Shown: piece by piece, positions 44,606 through 57,864 of the stretch | Numbering within the stretch: the first letter of the stretch is position 1 | How the letters are laid out: each line of letters opens with the position of its first letter | DNA from: Phoronis australis | Lineage: Eukaryota > Phoronida > Phoronidae | Assembly: GCA_002633005.1 (NCBI GenBank) | Contig: NMRA01000080.1 | Span: 215,291 to 279,290, forward strand | DNA length: 64,000 nt | Reading direction: 5' to 3' | Program-made: the position numbers and the translations under genes | Notes under the pieces: model-generated | The model's input: the letters and a program-made list of their open reading frames with translations, nothing else | Told to the model about the DNA's origin: nothing | Database searches by the model: none

Positions 44606-45005
44606 GGCCCGGTCTCTAATCTTTGTACTCGAAACGAACTCGAAACTATTTTTGGCAATTTCTCTGATCCTTTTGTGCGAACTTAAGATAATTGGTTATT
44701 AGACTGTGCTCGAATACATTACAGTTTATGCATAGGAGTTTCTAGTTCAAGGTTGCCCTTGAAGACCCTTATATTCGTGCTACAAACTCGAGTAAAAACT
44801 CGAAATTTCGAGTTCAAACTCGAACCTATTGCTTTAATATTGGGTTTACAAACTGTGAACTAAGGGCAATAAATTATCTAAGTAAGTTATTGTGTACTCG
44901 AGCATAGAATAATAGACACTTATCTTGAGTTCGCCCACGGTAGAGTAGAAAATGCCAAACCTAATTTCGAGTTCCATTTCGAGTAAAAAGATTGGAGACC
45001 GGGCC
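44606..45005. mobile_element. 400-bp TIR element, family R
   Basis: The termini GGCCCGGTCTCTAATCTTT and AAAGATTGGAGACCGGGCC are inverse complements with one mismatch. The interior is rich in TCGAGTT / AACTCGA motifs in both orientations. There is no coding frame and no clear target duplication. Confidence 0.8.
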
Positions 45006-45114
45006 CTGGTCTCACAATGACTTGACTTGTCCCGACGTGGTATCAGTTTATGCGCAGAGTATGATCTTAAATAAGGAGTAACGAACTGTAAGCCCGTGGA
45101 AACCAAAAATCACT

Positions 45115-45170
45115 TTATTATCATTATTGTTATTATTATTATCATTATTGTTGTTGTTGTTATTATTATA
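45115..45170. repeat. ATT/GTT trinucleotide microsatellite
   Basis: This is an imperfect run of att, gtt and atc triplets. The minus strand reads as an Asn-rich frame that is not a gene. Confidence 0.9.
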
Positions 45171-46534
45171 GACTTTATTTAACGAGGATTGATTGAAAAT
45201 ATACAAAACATGCTTAACAAGTGCTAACATACCGCATGGTCCTCAATAATCAATAAACGAATAAAATGAATAAGTAAATAAATTGAATTAATTAAAACAG
45301 AGGTAATTCAAGCCATTTACAAGATTACAGTTGAACAAGAAAACAAATAAAATGAAAGACAAAAAGTGAGAGAGGACAGCCACAGTAGCCAAATTAATGA
45401 CTGTGGTCATTTTAATAGATCATGTCTGAAGCCACTGTAGCTGCTCATGCGCATTCTTTATCACATCAGACGTTATTAAGCGTTCCATTCTTGTACAGCC
45501 TTTACAAAAATTGTAGATTCATAACATGATGTATTGCGCCTTGGTACAGCAAAATTATTGTTACTTGTCAACTGAGTAACGATGGAAAAATACCATTTGT
45601 TGAAGTCGTGGACTCATCCCGGGTCGATAGCAACTTCGAATGTTTGCAAAAACCGTATTTTAACAAATAAATGTCGGGTTGACGCCCACCCGTCACGATG
45701 ATTTGACGAACTCAAACTTCGAACTTCGTATTCCAGAGAATGAAGGTACGCCTGTCAGGCAAATTCCGTAAGCCATGTGTTTACGTTTCTAGAGAGACTC
45801 ATAATCAGAAACCAGCTTGCAAAATTGTTGGTGTAAAATTACACAACGTTTCACACGCTAACCCAACCTGAAAACCAATAAGCGTTCAAGTCCAATGACA
45901 GCTGTCAAATGTTCAGATTTGTTTTGACTGAGTAACTACCGCAGATGGCCCAGAGGGATGAGCGATACTAACGATGATATTGTTGAGGAACTGTAAATGG
46001 TAATGACTGGAAAGTGATCGTCTCATTTTTGTCAGTTGTAGCCCGTCATTTATCATGGATTAATGTCAACGACATTTTAAATGGCCTATCAACCAAGCGA
46101 AAGACAGCGCGCTATAGCTTTCTCCTTATAAATTGATCATTTACTTACCGTCATACCATGTAATTCTCGGTTGGGTTTGTTTTAAATTGAGAATAAATCA
46201 GGTCAAAAAATAATTGGCCGGTGTGACCTGCGCCCAACTCATCAGTTTTCCCGTGAAGCCAGCGCCTCCATGCCATGGTCAAAGCTGACATGAGGTGACG
46301 CCGGATGAATGAAGGACCCCAACTCATATCAGCTGTGGTATCAGGCCTGTGACTTTTTCTTTAGTTGATGGTAACTAAAACTGAATCAATTTTCAAAAAG
46401 GCAGACCATGCTATTTATTTCCCGGGGAATTTTCCAGAGTAAATCAAAGGTTATATAATTGGAAAATAGCATATTTTTATCTTTCTAGAACACCGAATAT
46501 AAATTCGTTTCACGGGTAACAATGACGTGGTCAA

Positions 46535-46989
46535 AAATAGCCGTGAGCCATCATGGAACGAGGACGTTAACTGAACGGTACCGCCGGTAACAGAATGACG
46601 GGGAGTAGTCCGTTGCCGGCTAAGTTTTTTTTGAGAGACATGACAAAAATGTCTCAGCCGAGGCCAGCGTTGGCAAAGATTTTATAGATACCTAGGACGG
46701 CCATCTTGGGATATAGTATCTTTGGCGTTGGTGAACCAACTATACGTATCAAGCTGTTGGGGACAGATACTCTCAGTCCTAACGTGAGACGGAGAGCCTC
46801 ACATAATGTCGCTATTGATGGGCACACAACCTTGCCACCCTTCAGAAATCCTCAGCTGGAAGAGTCCAAACACAGACTAACACCTGAGGAAAACACGTCT
46901 TCATCAGGAATGTATTTTGGCACGTTTGTTGATTGAAAGGGTCCCCGTTGTTGGCCCAGGCTGTGAATCGAATATGATGAGCATTTAAG
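46535..46989 (+). other. Candidate 5' non-coding exon of a plus-strand gene
   Basis: A GC-richer patch ends in a strong donor, AAG|GTGAGT, at 46989/46990. The next convincing plus-strand acceptor before a coding exon is at 57802-57803 (gtttcag), directly ahead of the CARD gene. The frame at 46706-46936 (76 codons) has no known domain. The link to the CARD gene is inference only. Confidence 0.3.
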
Positions 46990-47599
46990 GTGAGTTTACT
47001 GGCTGGTGTATCTTGAAGTATATATACTACGGGTCTGTGTATTGACTATTGACTGAATGTGACGTCTGGTGATTCACACTGCACTGGTCACTCGGGTTTG
47101 TAATCAAGACATAAACACGCTAAACATTGCAGTTAGCTGCGTTGGCTTGCAAAACCAACCGTTGGAGGTACAGCATTTCAGGGCCTCCACAAATAGTACT
47201 TGGAAAACCATAAAACGTTGCCGTGGAGTTAGGAATTCCGTTTTCTTTAGTGGTTTGCTGGAACCAATTCTCTGCGTAAATAGTAATGCTCGTCATTACT
47301 TTGTTGACTAAGGCTGCATTGTGCAAGCCGCACTGGTCAAAGGGCAATGAGACATTGCAGCGACCCTCTAGTTAAGAGTCATCAGGCTGGTGGTGATAGT
47401 AAACCTCAGTTTGATTATGCGTGCAATTGGAAATAATTAAAATTGTCCAAGAAAGGGAATTAACTTCAGTTTACAGGTGAGTCTTTGTGTTTGTTAAAGT
47501 GGCATTAAACCCCTGTTCTGTCAGATGAACATCTGAGGATGAACTAAATTTTGATTTAGACCACTAGATGCCGCTATAAAATTGATCTCAACTTTTTCC

Positions 47600-47830
47600 T
47601 TACTCAGATGAGAAGTGATTTCTGATCTTGCATAGAACTGAAAGCTAGCTCATAATTCCTTGATGACCATGCTCGGCAAATAAAATGACACACTTACGCC
47701 ATGACAAGCTGAAAAGAATGGTCTTGGTAAAAATTAACTGTCACTTCTGTCCAAGCCCAGAAACTCCTGTTGTTAATAAAGAGCAATCTGAGACCTATTT
47801 CGTAACTGTGAACGGTGAGTGGTCTTAATG
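47600..47830. repeat. Dispersed repeat family B, copy 2
   Basis: It is similar in order to 30985-31215, including ccatgctcgg, ccatgacaagc and agacctatttcgtaactgt. It is preceded by a 'tttgatttagaccact' phrase also seen at 22900 and 62845. Confidence 0.6.
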
Positions 47831-49595
47831 TAAAAAATTGACAAGATAGAGGTTTATAGACACTTTAAGTATGGCATATGAGCTTGGCCAGGCGTTGTAT
47901 CTCAAGAGTGCCATATGATAATTAAATAGTGAATTAAATAGTGCAGAGTAAACTGGGTAGAAGGCTTGATTTGCCTTTGCGCTGTAAAACGCATACAATG
48001 AACTGTAAACTGTTCTTTCCTCTCAACCACAGATGTCCTCCCAAACCATCCTAATGAAATCACATACTGTTTTACTGTTTATCTCTGCTCTTTCAACTTA
48101 TCTCCTTGCACTTCAGAAAGCGGATGTTGTAATGGTGGATGCACAGATAAAGAAAATTGTTCTGCTCTGTGTATCTCAGCTTTTAAAGTGTAACACTGTT
48201 GGGCATTTTTCGACATTTTTTAAGAACTTAAAGCACTGCGCGGCATTAACTCTGTGCTTTCCGTCAAAAAATTTATGATTCAGGCCACTCAGCCGTGACC
48301 CGAAAATTTGTGAGCTTGTTCTGAAGGACTAAGAAAATGTCAGTTCTTTCCAAGTCCACAAATCACACTTGGTTTGAGAAGGTACAATTTGATTTGGTAA
48401 GTGGCCTAAATCAAAACTTGTTGTATTTGACTGAAAATGCAGATTTAATGTCACTTTAACTGAAGCCAGCTGTCAACCCTCAGCTTTCCATACCCGAGTA
48501 AGCTCGGCTTACTTACTGTCACCTGATCAATGAACTTTGTTACACCAACAAGTTCCATGGCTGTATATTAAATGAAGTGAAAGAAAAACATATCAAACTA
48601 CAGCTATATTGGTGCCTATGGCCTTTGTGCAATACATGCTTTTTAGGCTGAATAAACATTGGCTAGCACTGAGAGGCTAAACTGATGGACCAAATAGGTA
48701 AGTGTTAAACAAAATATCCTCTACCTGCTCAACATCAGAGTGTCATAAAACTGATTTCATATATGTAGCTGCATTTGAAATGTGGCCCTGTATGAGGATA
48801 GGGGGAATTATTCCACTTAACCATAAAAATGACCAGTGCAACAACAAAACAAGCTTATGTGATTATTTATCATATGTCAGTGTTTCTCACGTTGATTTTA
48901 GCTCAAATTTAGTATGGCAATTTTCTTTTTAATGACGTCATTACTTACAGACCAGTACGAAATGCAACTTTGTTCATCGTTTCATTTACATATTACTGTG
49001 GTTGACAGAACACAGAAACAATTTTTATTCTTAAGAGTCTACGAACAGCCAGTAAAAGCTGTCAAACAAAAAGTACAGTCTGTCTTCAACCAAGTTTATG
49101 TCGCCAGGACTACGGAAAAGTTTCTATACTGGTTTTGCAACTGTGTTCACATTCGGTTACTTTTTTCCAAATAACCTTTGACCCTGATGTTTGTGCACTC
49201 CCTTTTGTACTAATTCACACAGTGTAACCTAATTATGATTTGAGCTTGCACATGGCATTCCATTGATTGTGTCCCCAAGGGATAGAACACAGTCTGCAAT
49301 TGATCAGGGTAATTAGCATGTGAACCGCATTACATTATCATAGCACAAGACAGTGGGGGGACCATCTTTGTGTAATAATTACTGCCCCTTGCAAACATGT
49401 GTAAGATAACACACCATAAAAAAATGTGCTGTCAGAATATTCTATTTTTTGTGAATTGGCGTCTTCACTGGAGCGTCTCTTGCACTTAATGTAATGGGTG
49501 TAGTGGTGGTGCTGCTCATTCAAAAGATCCCAGATTTATGCTTGGCAGAACGGGTAAGTAAGACAATTATACCAAATGATGAAAAACTCTATTGA

Positions 49596-49823
49596 GGTGA
49601 TACTGCTTTCAAGAAACCCCTCCACCACCCGTACCAAGTTGTTGGTGATTGGGTGATTGAGAATATTATAGCATCCTTCGATGAGAAAGTCTACGGTAAA
49701 AATTCTCCAGTTAAAGACAGTGGAAAAGCAAATGTTTCGCTGCTGGCCGAAGCTTGTACCAAATTTGGGAAACTTGCAGTATTGGACATCCCAATTCAAG
49801 GGGGTGGCAGCAGTTTCTACTGA
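49596..49823 (+). other. Unexplained open frame (possible exon or pseudogene)
   Basis: From 49596 the plus strand is open for 75 codons with protein-like composition (for example VVGDWVIENIIASFDEKVYG and KFGKLAVLDIPIQGGG), ending at TGA 49821-49823. After that stop the same frame continues open for 29 codons to 49911. In-frame stops lie immediately upstream. I recognise no family. It may be a decayed transposon or retrocopy, or chance. Confidence 0.3.
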
Positions 49824-52628
49824 CATGAAAATGGTCACTTCCCAATTCATGTTGAAACCCAGCTGTACAAAAACACGCACTGGTCTTCAATTTTAAGACT
49901 ATACAATACATGAGAAAATTCACAAATTTCGAATCAGAAATTCATTCAACTTCAGGTTAGATTTCAGTATTCCAAAGTTTGGAAACTGTCCCAAATTGGA
50001 AATTTTTACTTTACCTTTAATTTGGCACAAGCTTATTTTGAATACCAGAGGGTGTGCAGCTAGATTCTGGCCAGTGAAATTTAATACCCGTTTCCTTGGT
50101 CCACACCTGTAAAATACAACCCTACCCTGACTAAAATTTACCCCCGGGTATGAACATTTGCCCTCTCTAATGCAGAACTTCACTGCATGTCGAGTGAACG
50201 ATACCAGTCAAAAATCTCTTAACTCAAATGATTTTGTGATGTGAGGTTAGATACTGTGTCCATTGTCTTCAAGCGTACAGGCTGTTTTGTACTATCTTAT
50301 GCGTTATGAATATGAACATATTTGAACAAGGAAGACTAATGAAGAAACGTGGGGTTTGGTGGTTTGTAATGAACAAGGGGTGGCCTACCTGTTCTTCTCC
50401 TACTAAAGAGGATATGTCTCATGAAATTGTGAATATGCAAATGAAGCACTAGTTTACAAACAACCCCCCCCCCGGGTCTTCCGGTATACCGGAAACCATT
50501 TAAGAACCAGTTACCATAACAATCTCTCGAGACTATTTTTATGTAAATGAGTATGGTAATATGTCATCGTTACCGTAATAAAACATGGTACAGTGTTTAT
50601 TATTTGTTCATTTCAGTATCAATAAATGGTTTTGTAATGTTTGGAATTACTAGGGTTTTCTACATGTCCACAATTGTTTTTAAGTGTATCAGTTGTGGTG
50701 TTTTCTTTAAAACTGTGTTTATTTACAAATCGTTTCTTTTCCTGGTTGTATTTGTATACGCAATTCTCCAGGAAGTCACTAGGTGGCACTTGCTACAAAT
50801 TTAAATATTCATGGTTTTAATGAGACATAGCATATTTTACACCAATGCAAACAAACTTGATTAAAATTGATTGGCTACTACTTAATCACAAGAACATTTA
50901 CGGTTCTGCTTCACATTTTTCTCAAATCTGCCCAGATCCAGAGGTTGTCTGTTTTGTTAATCATTTTACTGGGTTCTTGCTCACTGGGGTGATTGTCAAT
51001 GCATAGACAAAGAGTTAACTTCTCATGATGAGAATCGTTGGCTTCATAAATTGACCATGCAACATTTGCAGACACAGTAAAATACACATAAAATGATTGA
51101 GAGCAAGTCACTAGCTTGCATTGGATCAGCTTGGGCTAATTTCAGTCCCATGTACACTTGAGCACAAATAGGTTTTATAGTTCTGAAGTATAATTTGTTG
51201 ATGAGGTACTAAGAATTTCCAAATGAAGGGCCTTTTTCATGGGACAGTAAACCAACTCTTTAAACAGGGTTAGAAGTCTGCACAGTGAAAGTGTAGAATC
51301 AGGTGCCATACACATCACATGCAAATTGCACGTCAAACATTAACCGCACACATTGAAATTCCAATTGGGTGAGCATTCATCTTTAGTAATACAGGGAATA
51401 TAACTGGATGGAAATCATTCCTTTGAAAGAACTTATTCACTCGAAGATTTGATTTTTTACTTTACGCTTTTCAGTCCGCCATTTGCATTTTTAACCTATT
51501 GGTGAGCTCATGAGCTAAAGCATTCACTTGGCTCATTGGCTGGCATTCGGGTCACTACATGACATCATTGGGTCACTAACTAGGAGTAGAAGATGGCAGA
51601 CGATTTGATTCGTTGTTGTTAGTGGAGGTTAAAAAAGGCGAAATATAACCGATAAGACCGTTTACGGTTTTCTCAATATGTTAGAGGAATTTGATTTGGT
51701 TTGTACAAACACTCTGAACAGGAATGTTCCTCCAATTCTTTTAGTTTATATCCATTTTACCGAGTGGTGAAAAGCTCTCCGGTGGCTTGGGGCGCATCCT
51801 AAAATTTTTTCTGGGTAGTCGACCAACCCCAAGTTCACCAACAAAATTGGACAATACATGCACAAACTCAAACTATCAATATCTGGAAACGGAGCCTTTA
51901 TTTCAATGAAAATTAGAGGCTCTGAGTCTTTAAATTAGGAATGATGCATGAAAGGTCCCTCTTTATTTTCAACAATATTGAAAATTTAAGGTAGAGCTAA
52001 AAATTGGCTTACCAGTAAGTTCCCTTTAAGGGAGGTTGTTTACACCTGAGTGTATTTTGTACCTATGGTATATATTTTTGCCATGTAAATGGAAATATAC
52101 TTGGGTTTAAAGCTACATTTGGGTGTATACTGGTATTTACACCACCTTCGGCAGTCCAGTGGTGTCCATGTAAGTTTACACACGCACAGATATACATCTG
52201 GCACATGTGAATATGACCTAAATAACATGTGAACATGACCCAAAGAAATTATGTACAGATGTAACTGCAGAATTGCTCGGCCAAAAGTGTCATTGAATAT
52301 TATTTCTGTGATCTAATGTCTTCAGACCGCAACGCCACTTTCCTGAAAACATTCAAAAGCAACTGTGTTTTCATTTAGTAAAAGCTACGATCAATGGTTT
52401 GGGCGCAATAATTGAGATGTGTACGCAACTTCCATCTATGCTGTTGCGGAGTCCAATGTTTATTATTCAAATGATTTACATGTGAAATTTTTATACAACA
52501 ATCTCAAGTAATCGACTGTGACTGCTAATTTTACGTTTGCATTTTGTGAACACTGTTGCTTTTGCAACTCTGAATACCATGTCAAAGGACAATTGGTAAC
52601 ACGAGGGCACTGAAAAGTTAAAACATCA

Positions 52629-52690
52629 AACTCAGTCTTGGCCTATTAACAGATATCAAACCCAGTCTTGGCCTATTAACAGATATTAAA
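52629..52690 (+). repeat. 31-bp tandem duplication
   Basis: Two copies of a unit containing 'cagtcttggcctattaacag' and 'atatcaaac' lie side by side with one or two differences. Confidence 0.85.
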
Positions 52691-55600
52691 AATGACTTTC
52701 CCATTCAATTCTCTGAAACAAAGTAATGTTCTGTAACCCTGGACACCCCTCAAAAGTTTGTAACAAAATTTGAAAATTCTTTCCAAGTTTGCTAAAGGTG
52801 CAATCGTGACTTACACTTTTGAGAATTACAGGGCAATCTTGGGGAAAGACCACCCACCAAGAACCATAATACCTAATTTGTGAAATAAGGATTATGAGTT
52901 TTTAATTGATTCCTGCTTTTATCGTTCAAGTTTGATACCATTGATGGCTTAGAATCAAGTCATGATTCATTACATATGGTTGTGTCCCTTTTTGTGACCG
53001 TTTCATCATGAAACTGATTCATTCATGGAATCAACCACAGACAATCATTATTTGTAAGGGCATCCTGGTGGAATTGGGGGTGTTAGTTTACACTGCTGGG
53101 GATAATTTTCTCTGTGGTAAATAACCCCTCATTTCTGGGCTGTTCCTATTTCATTTTTGTGAACAATTTTTTGTGAGTACGGTGTTACCAAGAACATATG
53201 AACAATAATTAATGCGAGCACTTAATGTGAAACATCTACAGTTTTATTACAGATGGTTTCTTTTAAACTCATACTGCCCGACTTGGATAACACCACAGAT
53301 GTTTGAATTTAACTGGCCTTTAATTCTCCCTTTACTTAACACAGATCTGCCCATTCCTCCCTGTTATCATAGTCTGTATGTGTGTGATGCTTGAGTATTT
53401 CAAGTGCTCTTGAAAAAGAAAAATGATGCTAAACATTTTTTATGGAGTGGAGAGCAGAGGATGGCTGTTCATAGGGTGGGACCTCTAATTTGACATTTGC
53501 TTCCGTTTCATAGGTCCTAAAACAGACGTGTGCATGCGGCAAGGAGTTTTCTCTTATGTTATGGATATGAGGAATTCAACCCCTTAACTTAGAACCATTT
53601 ATTCTATGCCATAATTCAGCATTCCAACCTCGCAGACCAATGACTTCAGTGGGTGCCATTTTTGTAGTTTATGACAGTAAAGTCTCAAGCATGCTCATGA
53701 AGCACTCGCCTTTCATTTGCGTGATTTTGCAAGGTCTTGCTTGATCTTGTTTTTTCACAAAGTTCTTGCGTCTTTAAAATGCTGCCCTTGTTTTCCCAGT
53801 AGGTTTTGAAGAGTAAGATTAGAACTGGTTGTTTTGATAATCGTTACATACATGTTGTTCAACCAAAGGTACACATTTGGCCATTTCCCTACATAACTCC
53901 TGCCTTGCTAAATACATCATGTGCCAAGATACCCAGTCATTTTCTATAAACAGTTAAATTGCAGGCTACCCAAACAACATGACTTGCACAGTCATGACTG
54001 ACATAGTTTTGCATTCCTGAATTTAGCTCATACATATGCAGTGTAAACTCAGTTCTTCATAGACCCAGAAATGTGGCCCCGATCTCAAAACCTGGGGTTC
54101 GCATTTAAAAATTTTTACTGCTGGACTGCTAACTCAGCTTCGGCACCTGCAAACACAAGTCTCAGACTGCGCTGAGTCGTCCACACAACTTATTGAATGC
54201 GAGTCAGTGAGGGGTATTTTTTGGGGTGCATTAGCTATGTTTTGTTAGTGCAGGTCTGTCAGTGAGTTGACTCAACATTTTCATGAGCTGTGCTCAGAAA
54301 TACGTGAGCCATATTGTTAGTGAGCCGTATTGTTCGGGTGGCCTGCATAGTCTTGACTTTCTTTCCTTGGAGTGCAATCCTTAGAGCAATATAGATTAGT
54401 TTAGGAAGCAATATTATGGGAAGTGTTATTTCTTTAAGTTTTGTAATTTTTATTTAATTTTTTCATGAAATTTAGTAAGCTCCTAACCAATGCCTTGAAG
54501 TTCTATACCACTGCTACTACCAGACAATGTTCTGCGACATTGGAGGCATTCATAGCAATGTTAGAAGCTTTAAAAAATGAAGAACGATCAAACTTAGCAA
54601 TTGTCTGTGTCTGAAATTGTTGAGATTTCATAGTAGTCGTGTTTGAGTAACAGACTGTTATTACTGATTTTAGTAGAGTAAAAGGCCCATGTTATTTTTG
54701 TTTTAAGCCAGCTAAACATAGCAAAATGCACCTTTATCAACATGAATACTGCCAGTAACTCCTGTTATCTGAAGTTTTTGGTGGCATGTAATTCTGTGGC
54801 ACAAAAGAAAGTTCAAATTTTATTCTGGTACATATTTGGAGCATCCTTCTGTAAACATTGGACCAATTGCTCACCAGACAAAACTTTTCAATGTACCGGT
54901 AGTCATTTTATGTAGAGAGCTTTCAAGCTTTAAAATAACTTTTGTACTCTTGCATACACATTTTAGTGAGACGCAATCATACTTAATTTTATAGATATTG
55001 GCCATTGAATTTCTCATAAACGAATTTTGTGAAAAACAATTGAAATCCAATGTATGAGCAGACGGTCTTACGTAACAGGTACTATAAAGTCTATGATGAG
55101 CATCACTGCATCAGAATGGATATGAAATTGCTGACTGACAGTGTCCTCTAGTGGCTTGATCAGTTCCATTTCTGTGATATCAAGCACTAATCAATACATG
55201 CATGCATATATCTGTTAGTAGACTGCAGCCAACAGCTGGCACTCATGTACTAGTCTGGAATCACTGAATGACTTGTAAACAATGACTCAGATATAACAGT
55301 CTGCCCAAGGGATTTAGCTCACACTTTTGTGAATTGTTTATAAACAGGACCATAACTGCACTCTTTGTAGTCAGCTGGTTCTAAACTTCAAAGCATTTTT
55401 TGAAATACTTGATAATCATTGAAATATGCAGTTTAATGTTGAATGTCGGTGGGGCCTAAGATCCAAAATGAGGGTCAGCTGTCAACATTCAACAAAATTC
55501 AATAGACATGCACCCACACTAAATCTGAATACCATGCTGTATTGTTTACCACACTACCTAATGTTTTCCAAGGTGTAGAATTGGTTTGAGTGCTTGTGCA

Positions 55601-56354
55601 CTTCAAGCTGATAGCTGTTGAATCCAAATGTGAAAGTTTACAAGTTTAAGCCATTTTCTGTTATATTAGCTTAATTGTCAGTTTACCAATAGTCGTACTG
55701 GATGAGCTAGCCAACAATCTGTTTGGGCGTTACCCAGCAATGATTGATGTCAGTATTTGAAGGTGACTTGAGATTGTGAAATCTATGGCAATTTGTGTTT
55801 TAGTGTCGGTTCGCAGAACTCCGAGTTTCGTGTCAATTCTCAGAATTGTAATTACGATACTTATCCATGAGTAAGAAATTCAAAAATCAGGGCATGGGTG
55901 TTATGCCAAGTTCAGTGAAGGATGAGAATTTTGAATTAATTCCCGGTGATCACATTAAATTGACTTAAAGATATTAAAAAGTTTGAGGTTGGACATTCAT
56001 CCAAGATGACGCATGACTATTTAAAAATTACCTTTGTTTTGGGATAGGTGACGAACTGCTGATTCAAGTTTTTGATGCACGCAATTTTTCAAGCCTAATT
56101 GCAATCATTATGTGATAATGTGCTAGTATTATCCGCATGAAATGTGTTATGAAGTCACAGTTATAGCTGGTGTTAAGCTCACGTTTGTAAATTCTGAATA
56201 GCAGGACTTGTATGCTAGACGACTATTGATAGGTAAATTTGGGTATCATAGTTACATGGAGCAACTTGAGAGAAGATGCATAGGACAGGTAAAAATAGAA
56301 AGTCATCTGACATACAATCGTGCTCAGGTGGGATGAAACACTATATTATATAGC

Positions 56355-56699
56355 AGCATTTCACCCTGTTTAATATCTGGCGGAAAGTCGAATTTATTAG
56401 GCTTTTAACTCTCAAACAGTCAGTCTCACAATATTCCTCATCGTGATAGTATTCTATTTCCGTTACCAACAAGAATACCGAAATCATCAGCGACTCAAGA
56501 AAATGTTTCAGTTTTATTATTTGGATTGAAATTATGCATTCGAAAATGGTGGAAGTAGGAATTGCATGTGACTTAAGTCGGTAACACAAATGAAATCCTA
56601 TTACGGTGATGAATATTATGAAACCAATTTTATGAGAATATAAAGCCTACTGTAATTCAATTTTCATTTTTGCCAGCTGAACAGGTAAGGTCGCAGTGC
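56355..56699. mobile_element. Palindromic MITE family P, third full copy
   Basis: The left end gcatttcaccctgttta and the right end gccagctgaacagg lie outside arms carrying ttattaggcttttaactctc / gagaatataaagcc and tattccgttacc-like phrases. Confidence 0.7.
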
Positions 56700-57864
56700 A
56701 ACTTGATGCAATAGCGTCAGGTGTCACTGTTACCTAAGCCTATCCATTTGATGGATCACTTTCTTGTTAGAGTTGCATCACATATTGAGAAGTATTTCCC
56801 TGTACTAAAGAAAATCATGAACTTTTCATGAGAATTCATGTTCTTAATGAGCTATGCGTCAGATATTCTTTTCTTATTTGCAGTAGAAAGGTTATCTTCT
56901 GACAGATTTTTCTAAAGTTTGATCAATGTTGTTAATCCGTTGCTGTGCTTCTGAACATTGTGTATGTGCGAATACTCTTGGATCTAGGACAGAATATGAA
57001 CGATTTCCACTGAGCCTGTCTGTTTATCGGTGATTAATATTGCCATCATCTTTGCTTATATGCAATGTTATGTCACTAAACACTATACTCCCAATCAAAA
57101 TACAGATAATTTGCAAACCAGCACACTTGGGTTCTGCTTAACAGACATAACAGTGCAGTCACCATGCCGACGACCAGATTATGCTAGCTGGCTACTGACA
57201 GGTTTGAGAGCATTTTTTCATCAATTTTGCATGATAGACGATCAAGCTATTAGATCTTGTGTAATGTTATTCCATTGCATGACGTCATTAGACGATGGTC
57301 TGTAGTTTGCAAAAACGTTTATTCTAGTTTTGGGGATTTTTACCTTGTTTTTAAGCCTTTGGTATGTTTTTCAAGACAGCACAAAAGCTCAAATGGTGGA
57401 CTTCACCGCATTTAGCCCCTTTGAACTTGGACATTTCTTTTGTTCTTCAGCTCATGGTATGTGACAGATTTTATATTGCATGTCATAAATGCATTATGGT
57501 TGACGACATGAGTTTATTTTTGACTTCGTACAAGTTGATGACAGTGCCCCCTGATGTCATAGTTGTTTTCTCAAAAACACAGTGACCTCATGGTGGTTAA
57601 TCTGATCAGGGTTCTTTGCGCTTTGGACAGCGATTAGCTTTTGGGTGCACTTTTTTGTAATTCAATCATACAGGTAAATAAATGTCTCGCAGGTAACATC
57701 AAATGAAACGTCTCCATCAAAAGAGTTTCACAGCATAATATTGGGTAGTTAATGAAGATTTCAAATGAATTACTTTGCAATCAATATTCTAAGCTGGTTT
57801 CAGGCTTCACTGGGACTTGCGGTTGATAGCTAGCTAGATCAGACACGTATAAGCTAACGGCCAG

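Larger units (their letters stand above)
43675..57864. other. 14-kb interval without a recognised coding exon
   Basis: It contains a TIR element (44606-45005), an ATT/GTT microsatellite (45115-45170), a family B repeat (47600-47830), a 31-bp tandem duplication (about 52629-52690), a palindromic MITE (56355-56699), a possible 5' non-coding exon ending at 46989 and an unexplained open frame at 49596-49823. I looked for further ABC transmembrane exons on the minus strand and found none I could support. Confidence 0.6.

Noticed and set aside
45048-45230. Asn-rich minus-strand frame
   Set aside because: It is a translation of the ATT/GTT microsatellite.
46706-46936. 76-codon frame as a separate small gene
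   Set aside because: There is no known domain; the more defensible signal in this place is the donor site at 46989/46990.
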